Below are positions 43,070 through 54,585 of a DNA stretch of 64,000 nucleotides, piece after piece. A program made the translations under genes and the position numbers. Location: the NCBI GenBank assembly GCA_015178975.1, contig WHVD01000125.1, forward strand, positions 124,001 through 188,000. The letters are read 5' to 3'. The notes beneath the pieces were generated by a model. That model was not told the origin of the DNA. It made no database searches and saw only the letters and a list, made by a program, of their open reading frames with translations. Position 1 is the first letter of the stretch; every line of letters starts with the position of its first letter. The stretch comes from Hysterangium stoloniferum (Eukaryota; Basidiomycota; Agaricomycetes; Hysterangiales; Hysterangiaceae).

Positions 43070-44240
43070 GGTCCCCTCCACGACCCGAGTCTCACCTTTT
43101 TCCTGGCCCCAACTTCCCTAGTCCACTATTTCCCAACTGCCAACAGTTGAGCGCTTCCCACATTCGAGTCGAATTGATCATCCCGTCTGCCTTGTGTTTT
43201 TCAAGTATGTTGTAAGCATTGTCACTCGCATGTTTCCCCAATGCCAGCCCCTTGTTTTGATGCATAATCGTCTTTGTCAGATGGCCAACCCGGCTGTTTT
43301 AATCCAATAAGCCCCATCGGGTATTTGCCTAATACGAGTGGATTCGCGCAGCTACAAGTATGTACTCGACTTGGGGTGATGAGCATTCCAAGCATCGGCG
43401 TGAATCAAACTGATCGGTCTGTGGGCTAGAGGGGAGTCGCACGACGAGATGGGTATCAATTAAATACAGGTAAAGTGCCTACAACAACCAATGATTATGT
43501 TTACTGCCTGTTGACCACAAAGAAAACTATCAGAATGTTCAGCGACCCGACCGAAAAGATGTTCTCAAGGACGCTCAACAAAAAAACAACTATTACAAAG
43601 AGATTTTTCTTCTCACATCATTTCATTAATTTTTATTTACTGAGCCATAAGCCAGAAAGATAGTAAATTGTTGAAAATAGCATCCAAACCAGCAGTATAC
43701 GGAGCTTGATTCACACCAAGGAGTTAGATCTATGGGTCAGTTCTGTAAAAATTGAAAATGCCCAAATCGAACCGAAAGTCAAGCTAGGTTAAAGCGTGCC
43801 ACAACGGATATTATCGCGGTCGACTCATGGCGACCACAAAATCGCGCTCGCAAAAGTGCACGTAACGTGACAGAAATTCTGAAGTCACGCGTTTTTGAGG
43901 TCACGTTAGTGACAATCATGTAGTTAATGATCTCTTCTTCTTTGTTAGAATCCTCGGAACTATCTAGAAGTGGAAGCACAATGGTCTCATTTAACATGAA
44001 CATGATAGCCCTCGGCAGGGATAATTGTCGCATCATGTTGCAAAGTTAATGGATCTTCGCTACTATGTAGTATTGCATTTGCTCCATTTGTTTGAGATCT
44101 ATAGGGGCGTTATTGAATGACCCCTTGACCATGACAATTCATTAACAGGCGCCTCAAAAATGATCCTAAATATTTCAGGATTTCCTGTGATCATCGTCAA
44201 GCCATTGGATCAGATTCAGACTGGCGAGTCGTGACTAGCG
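43070..44240. repeat. R-family copy 3 (modules d, e and inverted f)
   Basis: 43070-43465 matches 29105-29520; 43470-43760 matches 30266-30560; 43915-44240 matches the complement of 6720-7030. Between the last two lies a 58-bp block identical, but for one base, to the RSA3-ADE2 promoter (43855-43912). Confidence 0.65.
43855..43912 (-). repeat. Copy of the RSA3-ADE2 promoter block
   Basis: The reverse complement of 8093-8150 is present with one visible difference (GTAACG instead of GTGACG, which destroys the CACGTG box). The block has inverted ends here (TAACGTGAC / GTCACGTTA, 46 bp in all), so it may be a tiny inverted-repeat element rather than captured promoter DNA. Confidence 0.8.
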
Positions 44241-44738
44241 AGCAATTCATTTTTCGTATGAGGGTGTGCGTCTTTTAGAAGGACCCATTACTCGAGAAAT
44301 GAAGAGTAAGTGAAACATTGGCTCATTAAAGCCTTTTTGGTGTTTGCTCGTCAGCCTGCGCGGCATTGGGAGTGCTCTTTATCTGGTCGATTGCCGCTTG
44401 AAAATCGCGGTCTGAACAGCGGCTGCCATAGATAGTTAAATGGTTAGTTTTAGAAAGTACAAAGTAGAATCTCCGGAACCGGTGGTAATTTCAACGTCAA
44501 ATATTCTGCACCAAGAAAGTGCTGCCACGGCTCTTTTTATTAATCATATATGTATGTGATTATCTGGAATAGTCGTCTATGTGATAAAAATTTCGGTGAC
44601 CTTCGATTTTACATTTATTTACATATATTTAATCTAATCAAGATTTTCCAAAACGAAAACTAAACACAAGTGTCATCCAACCGTCTCCGACGGATTTCAT
44701 CTCCTCATGTTCATCTCCTCATGTTCATCTCCTCATGT
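44241..44738. other. Noncoding, 3' side of the glycosidase-like gene
   Basis: No gene is seen. A short tandem repeat of about 15 bp (ATCTCCTCATGTTC) runs from ~44697 to 44748 and overlaps the stop codon of the neighbouring gene. Confidence 0.5.
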
Positions 44739-46084
44739 TCATCTCCTCACTATCTCTTCATCCCTCATGCAAAAAACTGGAAAAGGTTGATTGTAAAGCA
44801 CACATCACATACGCAAACAACATGCACCTAACCACTTACCTCCGGGCTCAACGGCCGCACAGTACATCACCAAATTAATATCATCTTCGACACCAATATC
44901 TTTGAACGGTGGCACGAAACCGGCATTCTCCCACTTACGTACTATATGGGCCGCCCACGTCCTGTATATATCTTCCTCGGTTGTACTGTTCCTCACTCTC
45001 TCTGACGCGACACAGCGGAGTCCTAGTGCAGTTCCAAACTCCCGAAAGGCAAGGCGCTCTTGAATGTTCCTATCGAAGAACCCCCCGGCGAATACAATGC
45101 CTGCGATGAGGAGTCATATAAAAAAAAAAGTGATTTTAACTCGAATCGAGACTCACCGAGCCCCCTGCGAGCCCTCCTCTGTAGTTCCTGTGCCCACTCC
45201 TCCAAACTCACCCCATCTTCTCTGAGTGCCCAATGCGAGACCCAAAGCGTCATTCCTAGGTCCAACGGATCCGAAGACTGGTGCGCTGGTGCTACCGATT
45301 TCATTTTCTCACATACCCCCTTATATAGTTCTGCGATCTCATTCTGAAGAAGTTTCGAGTCCTTCGCCCCTCCACCTTCACCACCCGACTCCTCATTCTG
45401 ACTCTTCGCGGAATATCTCTGGATCAGACCATATACCACATATCCCTCAACAGCGTCCAGATTGCCCTCGTTAAAGACTAGGATTTTGTCCAAGTCCACG
45501 TCTACCTTCCACACCAACTTTGGAACACCCACATCGCGCATTTCTCCCTGTGGCGTCCGCCTCGTATAAACAAAGCTCTGATGCACAGCCCTCACAAGAT
45601 CTGCTGCTAAGTCATTATAGTGTTTCTCGGAGGATACGACAGCCAGCCTGTTTAGGGCGAACATCCAAATTGTGAGGTAGTGATAGTATTGCCCGTCACA
45701 ATCGCTCCCCCCCTCGGTTAGCTTTCCGATTCTCAGCCCTCCACCAAGTGGATTTTCATCTGTCGCATTGGGCAGCCTTCGTGTTCCGTCTCTCGTCCGG
45801 CCTAAGGTGTCATGTACTACCTCCACAAGCCTCTCGGCAAGAATCAAATATCGCTCCTCGTTGGTCGCCTTATAGAGTGTGAGGAAATTGACTACACCGA
45901 AAGCATCAGTCCAGAGGTACCGGCCGTTATGACCTTTAGGGTTGCGTCTAGGTGTCCACGTTTTCAGGGCATCGAGTGACTTTGGTGGGGAGCCATCAGC
46001 GTTGAGGCCAAGAGAGCCATACACTTTTGTCATGGCAGAAACAACATTGCCGATCTGGGAGTTATGACCTTTCAAAGTTGGCAT
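44739..46084 (-). CDS. Six-hairpin glycosidase-like protein, 3 exons
   Basis: Exons 46084-45157, 45100-44840 and 44776-44739; introns are GTGAGT...GCAG and GTAAGT...CCAG; 408 residues. ATG 46084 is chosen because it follows an A-rich leader (AACCAAAACCAAAATG); an upstream in-frame ATG at 46201 would add 39 basic residues. Alpha-helical motifs such as NGRYLWTDAFGVVNFLTLY, ILAERLVEVVHDTLGRTRDG, GQYYHYLTIWMFALNRLAV and GMTLWVSHWALRED fit an (alpha/alpha)6-barrel of the six-hairpin glycosidase superfamily. The second exon adds FAGGFFDRNIQERLAFREFG. No signal peptide, so probably cytosolic. Substrate unknown. Divergent from the hydrolase gene at 46801. Confidence 0.72.
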
Positions 46085-46800
46085 TTTGGTTTTGGTTTTG
46101 ATTTCTTTAATGACTAAATATTTTAGAGTAAAGCCGTTTTTATTATGTGATGATGCAGTCGTTCTCACTGTGCCGTCACTTTCTTCGGGATAGTGTTTCA
46201 TCTACTTGGTGTCATCCTAAGACACGCAGTAAGGAAACGGATAAATCAAATTTCCTACTGCGCGGCTCTACGAAATGTGAGACATAGACTTGATGTGATT
46301 TATTTATTTTGAATACTCTTTGGTTACTAGCTATCGGGCGTGAGTTAAAATGGGCGTTCTTACATATATTCAGAAAAGTTGGCATCCCAATAGTCAATCT
46401 CGAATATCATGGTATTAATGAGACTAAGGTGGAGGTGGAAATAGACAGAAATTGAGTCTTGAGAGAGTTTGCGCGTTTGAACTATTTATAACTTTAAGAA
46501 GATTGAGAAATGACGTCATAGAGCCAAATCCAATCTATTAGTAACTATTAAATTTTGCGAATGAATATCGACGTGAAAGGCAGCACTGTATGGGGATGAC
46601 ACTCTTGTCTTAGCGCATCCATTTTTCTAAGCTGAATTCAGGCTGCTATAAATTGCTTGATGAACGAGCACATACACATCTCTCACGGCATCGAGGAGTT
46701 ATTCATAGATCGGTACAAGTCGGGCAAGTACTTCACACACTCTATGGAAGCTTAATAATATCTACAGTGCACAATCAGCGATATTACTACCACAATTACT
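46085..46800. promoter_or_regulatory. Intergenic region between divergent genes
   Basis: About 716 bp separate the two start codons. A CTATAAAT element lies near 46646 (about 150 bp upstream of the plus-strand ATG). No ORF or repeat is supported. The interval presumably contains both promoters. Confidence 0.45.
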
Positions 46801-47791
46801 ATGAGCACTTTGTCAAACACCCTTCCCCATCCCGCCGCCTCTCAAAACTATATGATTGTTTCGGCTCTTGAGGCAGGCTTCATCGACATCCCCTCACACC
46901 TATTCGTGAAAGACGTCCCACACACAGAAACACACATGGCACCCTCCCTATCCTTCTTCCTCCGTCACTCTAAATCAGACGAACATCTTATTTTCGATCT
47001 TGGAGTTCGCAAGGATATAGAGAATAGCCCACTTAGAGTACAAAAGCTGGTGGAGAATGTGTTCCCTGTTACAGTTTCGCAGGATGTGAGGGAATCGTTG
47101 ATAAAAGGCGGGATAAATCCCACAGAAATTAAGACTGTCATTTTCAGTCACGTCCATTGGGACCAGTAAGTTTTTTTAATTTTAATACAATACCCTACTA
47201 TTACACTAGTGATAAAATTCTCATGTGTCTGTTTTCACTATCAGCGTCGGCGACAGCAGCTTATTCCCCAACGCTACATTCATAACGGGAGAAGGAAGTC
47301 TCACCCTCCTGGCGAATGGGTTTCCCTCAAACCCCTCCTCATCTTTCCTAACAGACACCATTCCACCAAACCGCGGTCGTTTTCTTTCTGCAGCTGACTT
47401 CTCCACATCTGTCGCATGCTTTCCTCATGCACACGATTTCTTCGGAGATGGCTCTCTTTACATCGTCGATGCTCCCGGACACTTGGATGGACATATTAAT
47501 ATCCTTGCTCGTACATCATCCGACGGAGCTTGGATTTATCTCGGAGGCGATACAGCGCATGATTGTAGATTGCTGAGCGGAGAGAAGGAGATGACGTATA
47601 ACATTAATGCGGATGGGTCGACTAATTGTGCGCATACATATAAGGAGGTCGCAGAAGCAACTATTGAGAGGGTGAAGACATTGAAGAAGATGGGGAAGGT
47701 ACATGTCCTTATGGCGCATGATTGGGAGTGGTATGAGGCGAATAAAAGCGGCGAGGTTTTTTTACCTGGGAGTATACCACCCGCGGCGTAA
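46801..47791 (+). CDS. Metallo-beta-lactamase-fold hydrolase, 2 exons
   Basis: Exons 46801-47165 and 47245-47791 with a 79-bp intron, 303 residues. The intron splits the signature: exon 1 ends ...FSHVHWDQ in the unspliced frame, but splicing gives HVHWDHVGD, the zinc-binding HxHxDH motif. Other metal ligands fit APGHLDGHINI, LGGDTAHD and LMAHDWEWYE. This is the arrangement of quorum-lactonase/glyoxalase-II-like fungal hydrolases that open lactones or hydrolyse thioesters, but the substrate cannot be told. No signal peptide. Divergent from the glycosidase-like gene. Confidence 0.88.
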
Positions 47792-47984
47792 AATATATCT
47801 AGTTGATGGCTGTGTATTATTTCTGTATTATAGTGGTCGATTGACTGACATGTAATCCGACTTTCTCGATGACACAGCATGGTAAGGAACATCCCAAAGT
47901 GATATCTCAATCTCTCACACAGATCAATAGAGAGAGAAACATCTTCAACAGCCTATTTCTTGTGTGAAGAGCTGCCGGTGCCGG

Positions 47985-48800
47985 TGTATAGTCTAGTGAG
48001 TCCATGATATAGGGTACCATCCGGCTGCTTTAATTCGAGTAAATTTGTGGAGCTACAAGTACGTGCTGGACTTAAGGGTGATGAGTATATCAAGCATCGG
48101 TGCGGATCCTGTGTAACAAACTGAGAAGACGGTAAGCTAACGGGAGTCGTGCGACGAGATGGGTATCAATTCATCATATAGGTAAAATATCTACAACAAC
48201 CAATTATTGTGTGTAATGTCTGTCGACTACGAGGAAAACCATTATAATGTCAAGCGGCACGACCGAGAAGATGTTCTCAAACACGCTCAACAAAAAAAAA
48301 GAACTATTACAAAGAGATCTTTCCGTCTATTTACTGATCTATAGGCGGGAAAGATAGTAAATTCTTGAAAGTAGCAGCTAAACCAGCAGTATACAGGAGC
48401 AATTGCTACCAAGTATTGTATTAGGAAAAACTGCAAGCCGGGGAACCACAGTATGAGACTCTCTATCTAGATACTAAGTAACTTAGATAGAGCGGTGTAG
48501 AATATAAACCGGTGATATAGCTGGGCTTCCAGTTGAGGTTTCTACCCCTCAACTGGACTAACTATATACTGTACTAAGTGGTCTGTGCACTGCTCTGTAG
48601 GACTATCTGCTCAGGAACTATCTAATAATAACTATCACGTGATGTGAACCAGTTGAATCTATACAGACACAAAATGAGATATGAGGTCATAGCTAATTGT
48701 ATATACTCATATTCTAACATAGTGCTCCTAGAGCTTGATTCACACCAAGGAGTTATATCTGTGGGTCAGTTTTGTGAAAATTGACAATGTCCACATTGAT
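47985..48800. repeat. R-family copy 4, interrupted
   Basis: 47985-48180 resembles module d and 48180-48400 and 48720-48790 module e (compare 30266-30560). About 320 bp (48404-48719) is inserted inside the AGGAGCAAT...TGCTCCT palindrome; its right end ATTCTAACA resembles the inverted start of the LTR at 5573, but no target-site duplication matches. Confidence 0.55.
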
Positions 48801-49365
48801 CTGAAATCTCGAGGTACATAGGTTAATGTTAGAAAGAAAAAGATGGAAGGGGGTCAGACACAGACTAGTGACCCTAGTAGACCACCACTCAGACTCAAAC
48901 TCAGACTCAGATTGACCACATGGTGGACAGAACCACCACCATGGATAAGGACTACTATGGATACATGTGGGTACTTAGGGCTCTGAACCACATACGGTAT
49001 TCCAACACTCTCACCTGGTGAGAGAACCAAAAGAACAAAACTCCCACCAGATTGAATAATCCGCCAATAGTCTAAATTAAAATGCTCCACCAAATCATGC
49101 CATGGAAATTCAAAAAAAAGATGACAAGAGAAGTCTTGTGATGTATCCAGTCTATTTTCACAATTTTCCCTTAATTTTCCAGAATTTATTTTCTATTTTA
49201 TTGATTTTATTTATTATTTCAGGAATCATGCTGTTTCCTTAACTTTACATACTCAAGGCTCCAAATGACATGACCTTGCATAACTGAAGCCTAGAGCAGT
49301 CAAAATATATTTATAATAAGCCAGTTTATCTATTTTTGGGTGGCCAGGTGTTAAAGATATAGAAA
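48801..49365. other. Noncoding, LTR-like remains
   Basis: A stretch near 48880-48970 (CAGACTCAAACTCAGACTCA, then ATACATGTGGGTAC) resembles the family H LTR in inverse orientation. The rest is AT-rich with nothing supported. Confidence 0.35.
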
Positions 49366-49369
49366 AAGA

Positions 49370-49446
49370 TTTACCCAGCCTGGAATTGAACCAAAGACCT
49401 CAAGGCTATATATGTCAGTGCTCTTAACCACTGAGCGACAGTACCT
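49370..49446 (-). ncRNA. tRNA-like sequence (SINE head or tRNA pseudogene)
   Basis: On the minus strand a perfect B box GGTTCAATTCC (49392-49382) follows an A-box-like CGCTCAGTGG (49438-49429) at tRNA-like spacing, with a plausible D arm (GCTC...GAGC). The acceptor stem does not pair convincingly, so a functional tRNA is unlikely. A tRNA-derived SINE or pseudogene fits better. Confidence 0.5.
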
Positions 49447-49689
49447 TATGGTCTAGTACTATATGATGGATTATATATACATATCTATCCCTCTTCTGAT
49501 GCAACTCTGGGACTTATAACAGTAACAACCAGTTACTGATGCCAACTGGGATTTATAACAGTCTGACTAATATATGTACAGTGACTTACAAAATGTATCC
49601 AATGTTTGCAGTTTCAACTTGTATAGCTTATACCCAGTAGATAAAATCATACAAATCACCAAAATATTTCCCAACATGCTCTATCATGC

Positions 49690-51477
49690 ATAGTCCATGT
49701 AAAAGCTAAATGCAAACCACAACAAAGGGATGTGAATCATTCTTAGGAGAAGAGACCCAAGATAATCTAGGGGAAGAGTGTGAAGAATGAACCAGACCAG
49801 AGTAAGCACCTTCTGCAAAATGAACTTGGATTCCTGACATGATGTGATCCTTGATGTGAGAAGGCATATCATAAATGCAGGTGACTGAATGATGATTGGG
49901 TCTTCCACAACAATGACAGTGACCTTCATTGGCAGGATTGCACCAATGATATCCTTTATCATCCTCTAAAGGATGATTGGGGATAGCTCCATATTCTGAT
50001 TTCTGACCTGAAGAATGTCAATCACCTCTGGTAGTTCATCACCCCAGGCTAACACTGAAGTCTTGATTGGCTCAGTTTTGATATCAATAACTGAAGTGGA
50101 TGAACCAATGAGAATGTCGATGATATCAGAAAGTAAGGGTTCAGTCTTGGCAGTAAGAATGTTAGGGTGAATAGTATGATAGGAAGGATGGAGACTAACA
50201 AGAATGATGTCACCAATGAAAACATCACTAAATGGAAATCCAAGACCTTCCAGCACTTGACAAGAGTTCTGAATCGATTGGATATAAATGTTAGGATACA
50301 CACACAGGGCGGGTTTCCGGAGAAACCCATGGGATATCCGGTAGGACTTGGCTTCAGCTTATAGGCTGCGCCCTCGCTAGATTGTGTTGTCCAATTTCAA
50401 ACAGGCGGACGAGATCCCGGGGAGTCCGGGCAGGGTTCATGGGTTGTAGGTCATAAGTCGGGAGGAAGTGGGTCATAAGTCGGAGGTTGTGGGTCATGAG
50501 TCGAGATAGTTGAGAGAGATAGATGCGCCGGAGCCTGTGGGCTCTGACTAGTGAGAGCGATGTGAATCAAGTAAGGTTTTAGAGCAGAAAATGTTATTAG
50601 ATTACTGGGGGGAATCTAAGCTAATTTTCTGACTGGATTGTATGTACAACATCTGCCAGCTTATATAGACTGTGGAATGCATGACATACCAAATCCAGTA
50701 ATGATGAAACGAAACTAACAAAACATTAAACGGGAATAGTAAACACCAAATTGGTGTTAGGAACGGAACGGAACGGAGCAGAGTCCGAATCGTGACAAAG
50801 CATAACCCATAACGGGAAACGGAGCGGGAGCGGAGTCCTAAATCGTGACAGGTCATTTGACTAAAATGGGAACGGGGCTCGATTAGAGTGGTGACGGGAT
50901 TCTAAGTGGGATCCGGTGACTGATGCGTGGGACGAAGACGGACATAGACAGAGACGGAGTCCGGGGGAAGTCCGGTGACTGATGTGTCGTAATGAGGTCG
51001 AACGTAACGAGTCTTGACGTAATGGAATCCGGGCGGGAAATCCTATAAACAGACAATTGGTGCTTGTAGTGCGTGGGGGCGTACAGGTTAGTGCCTAGAG
51101 TCTGGCGGGATTGTCCAGTCGTAACAATAAACCTCAATAGGTTTGGAAGGATCCTGTTTAGTTGCCATAAAGGCTTCTACAGCTTTGACCCTATGACCCA
51201 TGGTAAACTTCTGAAAATAGGCATGAACAGCCTTCCAGGATGCCAATCCAGAGCTGATATCATACACCTTTGACTGGAGTTGAAAAGAAAAGATAAAGAA
51301 GGCTGCCTGTCCATCCTCTGTAACCTTATCTGTAGGGACAACAGCATTAGGATCATCAGTGATCCAGGTGAAGGCAGCACCCAGGAAACACATCTTCATT
51401 GCTCTCTTCCACTCATAGCAGTTGTCCTCAACAAGGAGAGGAGCACTAGAGAAGATGGAGGTAAGACCAGAGGACAT
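49690..51477 (-). pseudogene. copia Gag (family H), split by a solo LTR
   Basis: ATG at 51477. The N-terminal UBN2/copia Gag pattern is seen in NCYEWKRAMKMCFLGAAFTW and YDISSGLASWKAVHAYFQKF. After removing 50289-51131 the frame rejoins at PIEVY-IQSIQNSC. Near the end a frame shift leads to a zinc knuckle with CX2CX4HX4C spacing (CHCCGRPNHHSVTC, near 49920-49880). Upstream lie the primer-binding site (51567-51577) and LTR (51578-51731). Confidence 0.75.
50289..51126 (+). mobile_element. Solo LTR, family C (838 bp), ATAAA duplication
   Basis: TGTTAGGATACA to CAGTCGTAACA, with exact ATAAA at 50284-50288 and 51127-51131. Closely similar to 13356-14175. It contains the shared GGCTTCAGCTTATAGGCTGC motif at 50350-50375. 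Confidence 0.94.
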
Positions 51478-51577
51478 GATGTTGGATGGAAGGATTCAGA
51501 AGGTGTCCAAATAGGAGTACTGATAAGGGAATTATGTGAAATTGATGGAGATTTAGTGGAAGCTGCGGCCCATAACC

Positions 51578-51731
51578 TGTTAGAATAGATGATATAAGGA
51601 CACAGAAGTCACCAGGAGTGACCAAACTCAGACTCAGACTCAAACTTGAATGACTGGTGGTGGTAGATTGCCAACACACAGATAGTGCTACAGTAAGTAC
51701 ATGTGGGTACATATACTGTAGGTCCAAAACA
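51578..51731 (-). mobile_element. copia family H 5' LTR (about 154 bp)
   Basis: On the minus strand the LTR ends ATTCTAACA and is directly followed by the primer-binding site GGTTATGGGCC. A solo relative is at 42920-43068. One of the shortest LTRs in the window. Confidence 0.75.
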
Positions 51732-51735
51732 CACA

Positions 51736-52256
51736 CAAGGAACAAAAAGGCAGGGGAGGGCTTGAGTGACAGGCTGGTTGAGGTAACCCTGAAGTTTGGT
51801 GGTGGATCTTTGATGATATATGTAGGGGTGCATTCTGTGGGGAAGGGGGTTGGCTATGCATGCAAGATTGATGGATGGATGGATGGGAATCTCTACATAC
51901 AGATTCTGCAGGATGATCTGTAAGCCAGCCTCAGGGATTATAGTAAATCTGCAGATGATGTCATCTTCCAGGATAATGACCCCAAGCATATCTGCATTGG
52001 TTCCAAGAAAATGGTTTCAGGGTTCTCTCATAGCCAGCACAGTCTCCTGACCTGAATCCCATTGAACACTTATGGAATCAACTGAAGAGGAAGTTGGCAG
52101 GGTATGAGAATGTACCCCAGGGGATGGAAGATCTTTGGGAGAGGGTAGTAGAGGAATGGTACAAGATTGATGCAAAGGTGTGCCAGGATTTGATTCAAAG
52201 TATGCCTAGGAGGGTTGCAGATGTATTAAAGACAAAGGGTGGCTATACCAAGTACT
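51736..52256 (+). pseudogene. Tc1 transposase C-terminal fragment
   Basis: Frames give GLSDRLVEVTLKFGGGSLMI, VIFQDNDPKHI-like and final KGGYTKY before TAA at 52256, parallel to the other two Tc1 elements here. Several frameshifts and stops occur (for example after QDDL near 51921). The N-terminal DNA-binding half and the first catalytic Asp are missing. Confidence 0.8.
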
Positions 52257-52645
52257 AAATGTAAGTAATTTTCTGCCAAAAGCCTGTCAGTGACAAAAGG
52301 TATCCAATGACCCCTCTCTATTAAAATATTCATATTGTTACCATATATGGATATTACATAATGACATTATGGTGCCTTTGACTATGCATGATAGAGCATC
52401 ATGTTGGGAAATACTTTGGTGATTTTTATGAATTTATCTACTGTGGTATAAGCTATGCAAGTTGAAACTGCAAAGCATTGGATACATTTTGTAAGTCACT
52501 GTATTTCCAATTCTAACACCGGGTTCTTTATTATTTATATTGATCACATGAGAACATGTGATGACAATGTGACAATGTGTTCACAAGTCATCACTTATAT
52601 ATTTGCAACCACCCAGCTGCATTTACTTCCATTTTGGCAACTCAG

Positions 52646-53320
52646 TGTGAAGAGTCATGGAAGTTCTGACTGTTCTATATATGAAGAATATTGACTATTT
52701 AGGTACACCACAACAATATATTGACCATTTAGGTACACCACAACAATATATTGACTATTGAAGTACAATATGAGAAATAAAGTAGTTCTAGTCAGCTTAG
52801 TACCTGTAAGACAACTAAGACAACTAAAGGAGGATTGAATCAATTGACTTCCATGCAATTCTGAGAAGCGAGTCAACTAAGTAACAAGTTGAGAGAGAAA
52901 GAAGTTGATACAAGTACTGTGAAGTGCAAGTTGAAATGAGCAGTAGTTCGAGCTTCGACTATTCAGTACAAAGCTAGATAGTGATTGTGGATTCAAGTTG
53001 GAAGCCATTCAGGATGGCTGAGATGATACCCCAGTCACAAGTTACAGGACACTAACAGGGTGTCTGGGTAAGTTGTGGTTTTGGAGTAAAAGTGTCTGAG
53101 CTTTTTACTACACTCACTAGTGTATATAGGTGTGACAAGAGGTAAGCACTCATAAGGTCTATGTACCCACAGGCATATATAAATCTTCGAATTACAATAC
53201 AGTAAATGTGTATAATCAAAGAATTAGATGATAGAAAAAATAGTAGAAAACAGGAAAAAATATAGGGAATATAGTCTAACCAGATAGCTATATTCCCATC
53301 TGTAAAGGGTACCTCTCACA
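52646..53320 (+). mobile_element. LTR, family D (675 bp)
   Basis: TGTGAAGAGTCATGG to GTACCTCTCACA. The flanks CTCAG and CTTGG do not match, so this may be the 5' LTR of a decayed element or a recombinant solo LTR. It contains a duplicated ~40-bp unit (TTTAGGTACACCACAACAAT). Confidence 0.8.
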
Positions 53321-54585
53321 CTTGGCATATTTTTGCTTCCACTCTTGGGCATCCTGGGCATATCTTCTGACTTGACTGGCTTGGATCTTCAAGTCAGGTG
53401 AGACCTATGATATCTGTAACAAATATGCTCAGTTGACATGAAAGAGTGGTTCAACTGAGGTATGGGGCTGTGATTACAGTAGCTAAATACATATGTTATG
53501 GCTAATATGAGAGTGAGCCAATGGTATATGTGTTTTAAGGTATGATATGGCTTGATATGGTTGTGTAAGCTTGATGTAAAGTAGAGTGGGACTGCTTGGT
53601 ATAGTCATGTAAACTTGAAATACATAAGAGGATATCTGAAAACTATTAAGTATACTAAATTCTAATATACTCTAAAGGTCAGTTAAATAGTCAGGATGTG
53701 ATTCAAAACATAATTTGGTTTTTAAAACTTTAGGAATGTTGAAAACCTTTTGGTATATTATGAAACAAATCATCTTTCAAGAGCTGAATAGATTATGAAA
53801 GAGTTTAGTAGATTAAAACATTAAGACTTTTAAAAGCATATTCTTTTAAATGGTCCTGTGAAGAGTCGGGTAAATTACCACTCAATGTGTGAGCAATATC
53901 AACTGGTAACAGTGTGATAATGGGAAAACCATATACAATAAGTTCTATTAATTGACTCTGAATTGTTTAGGATGTAATATGGAGAATTATTTCTTATAGT
54001 TGATATTTAACAATATAATAGTCTCAGAAGATATATCACTATTTAAAGATGGAGATTTGTAGAAATATAAATTTTACCAGTAAACATCTGATATTATAGT
54101 AATTACAGACAACCTCCATAGAGTAGAACAGTACTGCTTGGTATGGTCATATAAGCTTGATGTAGTCTAGAACATGAGAGCCTATTTCACCAATATCATA
54201 GTGGGACTATGGAAACTTCTAGAAGCTTCTAAGAATTTCCTATTTAGTTATTTAGATATTATTAAGCAGAAATATCTATATGTTTAAAAGGAGGTCTAAA
54301 TCTTAAATAAAGAATTACTACTTTACTACTATCAACAGCACCAGCTTAGAAGCACAATCTTCTTCATACTAAAGGACAGAATAATAGCCTTAGTGTGAAA
54401 TTATCTAACTGTAAGTACCTACACTTGCAGAATCTTGAACTCTTTGTCAGCATTATAGAACTTAGCTGATTCATCTACATAATAAGTTCCCTTGGCCTCC
54501 TGGAAACCTTTAGACTTGCTAATCACAGAATCACCAGACAATCACCTGTATATGCCAAAACACAATCATCCATGGTCTGGATATT
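53321..54585. repeat. AT-rich retroelement remains, one arm of a large inverted repeat
   Basis: 53470-54117 is the approximate reverse complement of 59508-60170. It ends at a TGTCTGTAATTAC-type terminus (minus strand, near 54112), like an LTR. No gene is supported. Confidence 0.6.

Larger units (their letters stand above)
49579..52501. mobile_element. Chimeric Tc1/mariner element carrying copia gag
   Basis: Terminal inverted repeats of ~113 bp (CAGTGACTTACAAAATGTAT) bounded by TA at 49577-49578 and 52502-52503. The right half encodes the C-terminal Tc1 transposase (51736-52256, plus). The left half instead holds a copia LTR, primer site and gag on the minus strand (51731-49690), with a family C solo LTR inside. 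No second copia LTR is seen between gag and the left inverted repeat. Confidence 0.85.

Noticed and set aside
49370-49446. Functional tRNA gene
   Set aside because: The acceptor stem does not pair and the anticodon arm is unclear, so only a tRNA-like sequence is claimed.
52646-53320. Solo LTR with target-site duplication
   Set aside because: Flanking pentamers CTCAG and CTTGG differ, so it is listed only as an LTR.
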